Assembly (NCBI GenBank): GCA_905479195.1
Contig: CAJQLO010000001.1
Span: 556,694 to 620,693, forward strand
Origin: an uncultured Gammaproteobacteria bacterium
GTDB taxonomy: Bacteria > Pseudomonadota > Gammaproteobacteria > GCA-002705445 > GCA-002716945
Reading direction: 5' to 3'
Length of the DNA stretch: 64,000 bases
Below are positions 58,500 to 64,000 of the stretch, piece after piece. Both the position numbers and the translations under genes were made by a program. The stretch's first letter is position 1, and each line of letters starts with the position of its first letter. A model generated the notes under the pieces. The model searched no databases and had not been told where the DNA came from. It was given only the letters and a program-made list of their open reading frames with translations.

Positions 58500-59291
58500 C
58501 TATTTTATGCTCCATCCACCATCAATTATTATATTTTGGCCTGTAATATATGATGACATGTTAGTAGATAAAAATATTATGCTGCCAATTATATCTTCTT
58601 CCAAGGCCATTCTCTTTAGTAATGTTTTCTCACTATATTGTTTTATAAATTTTTTACTCTGACCTCTGGCTATACCTCCGGGGGATATTGTATTGACTCT
58701 TATATCTGGAGCTAAATGCACAGCTAACCATTTAGTCATATAATTTAATCCTGCTTTAGAAATTGAGTAAGCAGCTGGATTGTTGATACTCGTCCCTTTA
58801 TACATATCTAATTTTGGTGCTTCTGAACCATAGATAGATGATATGTTAATTATCGATGCTTTATTATTTTTCTTGAAAGCTGGTTTAATTTTTTGAATAA
58901 AGAAAAATAGTGATGACAAATTAACATCTATAGCTTTATCCCAAGAAGATCTTGATTGCTTACTGAATGGCTCATTCCATCCTTTTAAGTCACTAGTCCC
59001 AACCATAGCTATAGCATTAATTAGTACGTCAATATGCTTATAATTTTTTCTAATAAATTTATAAGTATCATTTACATCGCTTATTTTAGTTAAATCCACA
59101 TATAGAGTATCAACTTTACATTTATATTTCTTTTTTAAAGATCGGCTTATTTTACTTAATTCAATTTTATTATTATCTAAAATAAGAATATTTGATCCTA
59201 AATCACAAAGTGTTTCACAAACTTTTTTCCCTATATATCCAGCGCCACCCGTGACAATAGAAAATTTATTTTTTAAAGTTATTTTATTCAT
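58500..59291 (-). CDS. ptmA: short-chain dehydrogenase (PtmA-like)
   Basis: 263-residue SDR with SIVTGGAGYIGKKVCETL, INAIAMVG, IINISSIYGSEAPKLDMY (catalytic serine), AYSISKAGLNYMTKWLA (YxxxK) and VNTISPGGIARGQ. Gene order (cytidylyltransferase, Gfo/Idh enzyme and CBS-nucleotidyltransferase next to it) matches Campylobacter PtmA, which with PtmF takes part in making amino-sugar precursors of legionaminic acid. Without the order it would be called only an SDR. Confidence 0.78.
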   Translation of the reverse strand: MNKITLKNKFSIVTGGAGYIGKKVCETLCDLGSNILILDNNKIELSKISRSLKKKYKCKVDTLYVDLTKISDVNDTYKFIRKNYKHIDVLINAIAMVGTSDLKGWNEPFSKQSRSSWDKAIDVNLSSLFFFIQKIKPAFKKNNKASIINISSIYGSEAPKLDMYKGTSINNPAAYSISKAGLNYMTKWLAVHLAPDIRVNTISPGGIARGQSKKFIKQYSEKTLLKRMALEEDIIGSIIFLSTNMSSYITGQNIIIDGGWSIK

Positions 59292-59293
59292 TA

Positions 59294-60001
59294 TTACTCT
59301 CTTTTATTATATAAAAATTCTGCAATATCAAAATCATTTTGATCATCAATGTCTATACTTCGTTCCCTTGGAATCAGACAACATCCAATTTTTCCATCAA
59401 ATATATTATCAGTATTTATTATATATTCTGGGGAACCTGTATATCCAATCGTTGTAATATTATAGCATTTCTTGGAATCTTGCCTTCTTGTTATATTTGT
59501 GGACAAAGGCATCATGATTTTCATTAAATGATCTTTATTTTTGTAGACCATATTGAACTGAGGAGAATGATATGTTTCCGTAATACCCAGAACTAAATCA
59601 AATTTATTTTCAATATACATACTATTTATATTGATTAAATCAGCTTCTTTTCTAAGTGGTGACGTGCATGGTATAGACGAGAAGCCCTTCAGCTTATAAC
59701 CAAACTCTTGCTCAAAAGAATTAATAGCATGTTTCCATGACAATAACTCCGGAGAGTCATCTAGAGCTAATTCTTTAGGTCTCATAAAAGGGATCTCAGC
59801 GCCAAAAGCCTCCGATATTTCTGCTATTTCCTCTGAATCAGTTGACACTATAACTCGGTCATATAGCTTACTCTTCAATGCTATATTTATAGTATAAGAA
59901 ATCAGAGGTTTCCCATTAAATATCTTGATATTCTTTTTCACTAAACCTTTGGAATTACCTCGGGCAAATATAAACGCAATATTTTCTTTAGAGTTAATCA
60001 T
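59294..60001 (-). CDS. ptmB: acylneuraminate cytidylyltransferase family protein (PtmB/LegF-like)
   Basis: 235 residues. Motif IAFIFARGNSKGLVKKNIKI is the CMP-nonulosonate synthetase P-loop-like signature. ISYTINIALKSKLYDRVIVS, SEEIAEISEAFGAEIPFMRP, and the late RSIDIDDQNDFDIAE metal region fit CMP-Neu5Ac/CMP-Leg synthetases. It activates a nonulosonic acid with CTP. Start is 8 bp inside the PtmF-like gene. Confidence 0.87.
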   Translation of the reverse strand: MINSKENIAFIFARGNSKGLVKKNIKIFNGKPLISYTINIALKSKLYDRVIVSTDSEEIAEISEAFGAEIPFMRPKELALDDSPELLSWKHAINSFEQEFGYKLKGFSSIPCTSPLRKEADLININSMYIENKFDLVLGITETYHSPQFNMVYKNKDHLMKIMMPLSTNITRRQDSKKCYNITTIGYTGSPEYIINTDNIFDGKIGCCLIPRERSIDIDDQNDFDIAEFLYNKRE

Positions 60002-61007
60002 AATTAATAGCTTTTAAACTTGATATATTTTTTTTCATAGAATTCATTATATTAATAATATGAATCGAGTTTTCTAAATTATGACTGATGGAGTTTTTAC
60101 CTAAGTTTTTTAAAAAGTAGCTTAATTCTTTTACATAGGAGTCATTCATATCTGATTTAAAATCGACTATCTTTTCTGTACCCGAAGAGTTTATTAGTAT
60201 TTTATTGGATATAAGATCTAATTTTACAGTACCCTTGTCAAACTCAAAAATAGAATATCTTGATATATGTATAGTCGTTATATTTTGATGTAACGTGACA
60301 CACATTTTTTTATTTTCATATAGAAACATTGATGATGCAGTATCATCAATAGATGTTTTATAGCTACCTGATTTAAAATTAATTGAAGCTAATGATTGAG
60401 GTAGTCCAAACATAGCAGTCATCATATCAATTTCATGTGAAAGTTCATTTATTACGCCGCCACCTAAATCATTTCTATGGGTAACACTATCCTTATAATT
60501 TATATTTTTTCTCCATAGTTTATAACAGGAACCTACATAAATATGAACATGTTTTAAAGCCCCCAATTTATTTTTAGATAGAATAATATTCATTTTCTTA
60601 AAAGCATCTGAAAATCGTAAATTATAGCCAACCATGATGTCTAACATATACTTATTTTTAATACTGATTAATTTTTTTATATTTCTAGTATTCAAAGACA
60701 GTGGCTTCTCTATAAATAAATTAAATTTACTTTTAGCCAATGTAATTGAATCATTTATATGCATAGTTGCGGGCGAACATATAAATGCAGATGACTTCTT
60801 AGAGATTGGTTCTATTTTATCAATTTCACTTGTTACCAAAGTAGAGTATTTTTTAAACTTTGGGTTTAGTTTGCTATCGGAACGCTTCACTATAATAATT
60901 ACGCTCTTTGGCTTTTTCTTGTAAAGATTTTCAAGATGCCGAAGAGCAATATTTCCACTTCCTACTATTACAAAATCTGCTAATATTTTATTTTTGAGCT
61001 TTTTCAT
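59994..61007 (-). CDS. ptmF: Gfo/Idh/MocA-family oxidoreductase (PtmF-like)
   Basis: NAD(P)-binding domain starts FVIVGSGNIALRHLENLYKK; INDSITLAKSKFNLFIEKPL is the catalytic EKP motif; YNLRFSDAFKKMN and GGGVINELSHEIDMMTAMFG follow. With the ATG at 61007 there are 337 residues; upstream ATGs at 61016 and beyond are less family-like because they overlap the previous gene more. Its position between PtmE- and PtmB-like genes equals Campylobacter PtmF. Confidence 0.82.
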   Translation of the reverse strand: MKKLKNKILADFVIVGSGNIALRHLENLYKKKPKSVIIIVKRSDSKLNPKFKKYSTLVTSEIDKIEPISKKSSAFICSPATMHINDSITLAKSKFNLFIEKPLSLNTRNIKKLISIKNKYMLDIMVGYNLRFSDAFKKMNIILSKNKLGALKHVHIYVGSCYKLWRKNINYKDSVTHRNDLGGGVINELSHEIDMMTAMFGLPQSLASINFKSGSYKTSIDDTASSMFLYENKKMCVTLHQNITTIHISRYSIFEFDKGTVKLDLISNKILINSSGTEKIVDFKSDMNDSYVKELSYFLKNLGKNSISHNLENSIHIINIMNSMKKNISSLKAINYD

Positions 61008-62016
61008 AATCTTCATGTGAGCCAATATCAATCCAATGCTCATGTAATGGATAAATTGACACACTTCTCTCTGACACATACTGATTGATTAATGTTGTCA
61101 TATCAATTTTCATATTAGGTTTCATTTTTTTTATAATGTTTGGGTTAATAACGTATATGCCTGCATTTACAAGATAGCTTTTAAGAGGTTTCTCAACAAT
61201 ATCAGTTATTACAGTGCCTTCAACTTCAATTGTCCCATAAGGAACAGCAACATTGTAATTGGCTGCACACATAGTTATGTCTTTACCCGCATTTTGATGA
61301 AATTCTAGTAATTGACTAACATTTACACCAGTCAATACATCACCATTCATTAAAATAATTGGTTTAGTAAGATTATTATGATCAAGCAATGATAATGCAC
61401 CTGCAGTACCTAATGGTTTATCTTCTTTAAGATAAGATATATCTACTCCAAAATCTTTGCCATCTTTAAAATAATCAATCAGTTGCTCTCCTTTATAGTT
61501 AATAGAAATAGAAATATTTTTAAAACCATATTTTTTATTATTATCAACAATTCTATGGATGATTGGTTTGTTATGTATCGGGAGCATTGGTTTAGGAGTT
61601 GAAGATGTTAATGGCAGTAATCTCTCTCCTTTCCCACCAGCCATTATAACAACGATATTATTATGAGAATTATAAGTTTTGGTTCCAATAGTGCAAATAG
61701 AGATTATCAAGGAATCTTTACTAATAATAGGTATAGGAATTTTATATTCTTCAAGCTTAGACTCTAGTCCTTCTTTATCATTTGCATATGCAAAGATTGG
61801 TTTAGGATTCATTATGTTTTCACACAAAATATTTAGATCATTATTTTTTATAAGAGCACGCCTAATGTCACCATCTGTAATAGTACCAATAAGCATTTTA
61901 TTATCATCAACAACTAAAATTAATTTAATTTTCGTATCATCTAACATTTTTATAGCATGCAAAATATCTGATTTTGAAGAAAGAATATTATTCTCTGGGT
62001 TATTTTGATTAATCAT
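60988..62016 (-). CDS. ptmE: CBS-domain sugar nucleotidyltransferase (PtmE-like)
   Basis: 342 residues. Two CBS motifs fill residues 1-115 (KLILVVDDNKMLIGTITDGD, then IPIPIISKDSLIISI). The nucleotidyltransferase part begins VVIMAGGKGERLLPLTSSTP, with LIDYFKDGKDFGVDISYLKE, PIILMNGDVLTGV and VNAGIYVINP. PtmE of Campylobacter is a glucosamine-1-phosphate guanylyltransferase with the same domain order. It provides GDP-amino sugar for nonulosonate synthesis. Confidence 0.87.
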   Translation of the reverse strand: MINQNNPENNILSSKSDILHAIKMLDDTKIKLILVVDDNKMLIGTITDGDIRRALIKNNDLNILCENIMNPKPIFAYANDKEGLESKLEEYKIPIPIISKDSLIISICTIGTKTYNSHNNIVVIMAGGKGERLLPLTSSTPKPMLPIHNKPIIHRIVDNNKKYGFKNISISINYKGEQLIDYFKDGKDFGVDISYLKEDKPLGTAGALSLLDHNNLTKPIILMNGDVLTGVNVSQLLEFHQNAGKDITMCAANYNVAVPYGTIEVEGTVITDIVEKPLKSYLVNAGIYVINPNIIKKMKPNMKIDMTTLINQYVSERSVSIYPLHEHWIDIGSHEDYEKAQK

Positions 62017-63167
62017 AGCTCAAAATGAGAAAAGTTATTTTTAATATTTTCAAGTATAATGGGAAAAGATTTTTTTGATTCGGTTTCACTTGACACTATA
62101 TAGTTATATTTATACTTATCATATAGGTCCTTATTTATTGGAAAATTAATCAATAAACTTTGCTTCTTTTCAAGATCAATAAAAGGCCTTGCTAAATATG
62201 AAGATAATAATTTTGTCATTTTATAATCATAATATTTATTCATTCCAGATGAGACAAAGAATGTCATTGGTTTATAGTAGATTATCGCGTAACTAATGGC
62301 AGTACTATAATGCAATAGAACATGTTTGGAATATTTTATTAAATTGGCTGTTTGTAATTTTATAACTTCTCTATTATTGAAAACTTCTTGATTATAATCA
62401 CTAGTTGGATGGCCGGCAATAACAACTTTCATTTTATATTCTTTTTCAAATCTATCAAAAAATTTATTTAATTCACTATAATATTTTTTAACATTAATTC
62501 TTTTATATCCATCAATATCAACATCCATATGATATGGAAGGTTAATATCTAAAAAAACTGCATAATCATTAGCAATTATAGGTATATCCTCATTAACTAA
62601 TGATTGCTCATAATCACATAAATTAATAGGATGCATTATTTTGCCATTATTATAATTTCTACATACATCGCCAGCAAAAAAACAAATATCATATTTCTTT
62701 ATTAGCTCAAACTTTATATAGATCTTTGTGATTATCCTTTTTACCAATCTAGTAAATGAAGTTAAAATATTCTTATGCAGGCTAAGATACTTAATCAGTT
62801 TCATAAAAATATTTCCTTGTCTAACAATATTGGGAGACTCTCCCCATAAAAAGAAAATAGTAAATATATTATATCTTGCTAATAATCTATATACTTTAAT
62901 TGTTTCATAGTATCTCGGTATAATGATAATAAAACACGCACTGATTAGATGTTTTTGTTTTAAGGCTTCTTCTAATATTTCTATATCAGCAAACTCTTTA
63001 ACTTTGACATTATCTATTGATATATTTGGGGATTCATTATGATTTATTATTTCTGATACATCCCAGAACTCTATATCCAATCCATTCTTTATAAAATCAT
63101 CCAGAAACCAATCCCTTTTCAATTTATTAGAAAGTTTCATTTGGCTCAAATATATTATCTTTGACAT
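62013..63167 (-). CDS. uncharacterised protein in a nonulosonate cluster, possibly a glycosyltransferase
   Basis: 384 residues; I do not recognise the family. The sequence has an alpha/beta character. The N-terminal part holds IFTIFFLWGESPNIVRQGN; the C-terminal half has KMKVVIAGHPTSDYNQEVF and HVLLHYSTAISYAIIYYKPM, reminiscent of GT-B proteins acting on capsules (a histidine-serine-threonine stretch before the donor site). There is no signal peptide. Overlaps ptmE by 4 bp and abuts the amidotransferase gene. Might transfer the nonulosonate. Confidence 0.55.
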   Translation of the reverse strand: MSKIIYLSQMKLSNKLKRDWFLDDFIKNGLDIEFWDVSEIINHNESPNISIDNVKVKEFADIEILEEALKQKHLISACFIIIIPRYYETIKVYRLLARYNIFTIFFLWGESPNIVRQGNIFMKLIKYLSLHKNILTSFTRLVKRIITKIYIKFELIKKYDICFFAGDVCRNYNNGKIMHPINLCDYEQSLVNEDIPIIANDYAVFLDINLPYHMDVDIDGYKRINVKKYYSELNKFFDRFEKEYKMKVVIAGHPTSDYNQEVFNNREVIKLQTANLIKYSKHVLLHYSTAISYAIIYYKPMTFFVSSGMNKYYDYKMTKLLSSYLARPFIDLEKKQSLLINFPINKDLYDKYKYNYIVSSETESKKSFPIILENIKNNFSHFEL

Positions 63168-64000
63168 TATTTTTTATTCAAGATTTTATCAATAATTTCT
63201 TGAGAGCCATCGGGCAATTTCATATAACCAGGTTCTATATCAAACTGGTAATCTTCCCATACAGATTTTTTTATACACCATTTTCCATTTTTATATTCCC
63301 AGGCATTTTTAGAGCGAAACTTTTCGATAGATTCCCAAAATGTTTCTTCATTGATATTCAGATAATCTAAAAACTCTTTATACCATTTCTTAGGGAATTC
63401 TCCATCAAATTTTTTTACTAATACTGCTGCCTCCTCTCTATCTATATGGCCATCTCTGATTTCATGCGAACAATCTGCTGTAGCTCTTCCAATTCCGAAT
63501 TTAATAAATGCTAAATAAAAGTGAAAACCATCAAACTGATCATCTAAACTTGCATATTTTGAATATGTCCCTTCAGATCTACCACTTGGGTTAGCTTCAA
63601 AGTCCACATGCTCTGATGCATAATAATAATTATCTTGTGGAATCCAGTGCTTATAGTAAGAAAACCATCTAAATATAATACCTTTGTTATTCATTTCGTT
63701 CGTATCTGGTAAATTATAAAATTGTAAGTCGCTCGAATTAAAGTCTTTAGACGAAAAGTAGTCAGTCTCATCTAGTCCATATTTAATTAAACTATCAATT
63801 GTTGCTCCTTTTAGGTATTGTTCACTCCATAACTCATAAGGCATTCCGGATAAGTTAAAAACCTTTGGATCTCCAGAGTATTCAGCCTCACCATTTTCTC
63901 CAAAAAACACAAGTTTTATATCAAATGCTTTGGCGATATGGAAAGCATAACAGACTTGACCATATGTAAATGGTTGCCATGGATCACCGACTGCCTCCAA
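63167..64000 (-). CDS. N-acetyl sugar amidotransferase (PseA/WbpG/PtmG-like), 5' end outside the window
   Basis: 277 codons remain, the N-terminus being cut by the right edge; the frame is open to the last base. Family blocks: FGENGEAEYSGDP, IIFRWFSYYKHWIPQDNYYY, SEGTYSKYASLDDQFDGFHF, and FIKFGIGRATADCSHEIRDG. WbpG/PseA-type enzymes add an amidino or acetamidino group to nonulosonic acids or UDP-amino sugars. Adjacency to ptmE/F/B/A supports a PtmG-like role. The partner hydrolase/synthase genes (legB, C, G, H, I) would have to be further right. Confidence 0.87.
   Translation of the reverse strand: MEAVGDPWQPFTYGQVCYAFHIAKAFDIKLVFFGENGEAEYSGDPKVFNLSGMPYELWSEQYLKGATIDSLIKYGLDETDYFSSKDFNSSDLQFYNLPDTNEMNNKGIIFRWFSYYKHWIPQDNYYYASEHVDFEANPSGRSEGTYSKYASLDDQFDGFHFYLAFIKFGIGRATADCSHEIRDGHIDREEAAVLVKKFDGEFPKKWYKEFLDYLNINEETFWESIEKFRSKNAWEYKNGKWCIKKSVWEDYQFDIEPGYMKLPDGSQEIIDKILNKK

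Noticed and set aside
1-64000. CRISPR array, IS element, phage or plasmid backbone
   Set aside because: No regularly spaced repeats of 20-50 bp, transposase, integrase, capsid or replication-initiator genes were seen.

Overview
The window is strongly AT-rich (about one third G+C by eye) and tightly packed, with many 1-20 bp gene overlaps. Gene content and order point to a small-genome, probably marine gammaproteobacterium: smpB/ratA/rnfH/fur, recA-recX-alaS-lysC-csrA-tRNA-Ser, grpE-dnaK-dnaJ-dapB, and fabD-fabG-acpP-fabF-pabC-tmk-holB. The exact lineage (for example SUP05/Thioglobus-like or SAR86-like) cannot be settled from the sequence alone.

Layout. 1-11.3 kb is housekeeping: replication and repair (rnhA, dnaQ, recA, recX), trans-translation (smpB), a sodium:neurotransmitter-symporter-type transporter, ratA-rnfH, fur, NAD metabolism (nadK and pncC/cinA, divergent around an 18-bp perfect palindrome), alaS, lysC and csrA. 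11.3-14.6 kb holds two tRNA genes (Ser-GCT, Arg-TCT), each followed by an accessory surface-glycan gene (a GT4 glycosyltransferase; a NeuD-type acyltransferase led by a 25-codon H-NS-like relic), with rmuC between. 14.7-25.2 kb mixes a photolyase-like flavoprotein, a rhodanese, redox enzymes, a peroxiredoxin, an alcohol dehydrogenase and PEP carboxylase. 25.2-25.84 kb is a decayed patch: a 365-bp gene-free stretch with a 10-bp tandem repeat, then the C-terminal stump of a CHAT (caspase-like) protein. 25.86-38.9 kb is core again: ispG, heat-shock chaperones with a sigma-32-like promoter before dnaK, lysine and fatty-acid synthesis, folate, dTMP kinase, clamp loader, a MetX acyltransferase and a secreted nuclease.

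39.0-42.7 kb holds a lipoprotein, a small nucleotidyltransferase and a minus-strand light/redox operon: a cryptochrome/(6-4)-photolyase-like protein, a DCC thiol-redox protein, and a 53-codon DUF2256 zinc-ribbon gene overlapping its neighbours. 42.8-64 kb is one long minus-strand run: a tungstate-type ABC transporter (tupA, tupC, tupB) at its distal end, then a surface-polysaccharide cluster running off the right edge. Transcribed right to left, the cluster has a module resembling the Campylobacter ptm/leg genes for nonulosonic (legionaminic-type) acid (amidotransferase, unknown protein, PtmE-, PtmF-, PtmB- and PtmA-like), an aminotransferase-like protein, a Wzy-like polymerase, a nucleotidyltransferase, glycosyltransferases, an SqdB-like UDP-sulfoquinovose synthase, an epimerase, a lipid-carrier sugar-phosphate transferase with a PglF/CapD-type dehydratase, and a CDP-6-deoxyhexose module (rfbG, cupin isomerase, rfbF, reductase). 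Two stumps of paralogous sugar epimerases flank one glycosyltransferase.

The most notable points are the gene relics that still overlap and may couple translation of their neighbours, the predicted combination of sulfoquinovose, CDP-deoxyhexose and amidated nonulosonate in one surface glycan, the cryptochrome-DCC-DUF2256 operon, and the palindrome between the two NAD-metabolism genes upstream of recA.
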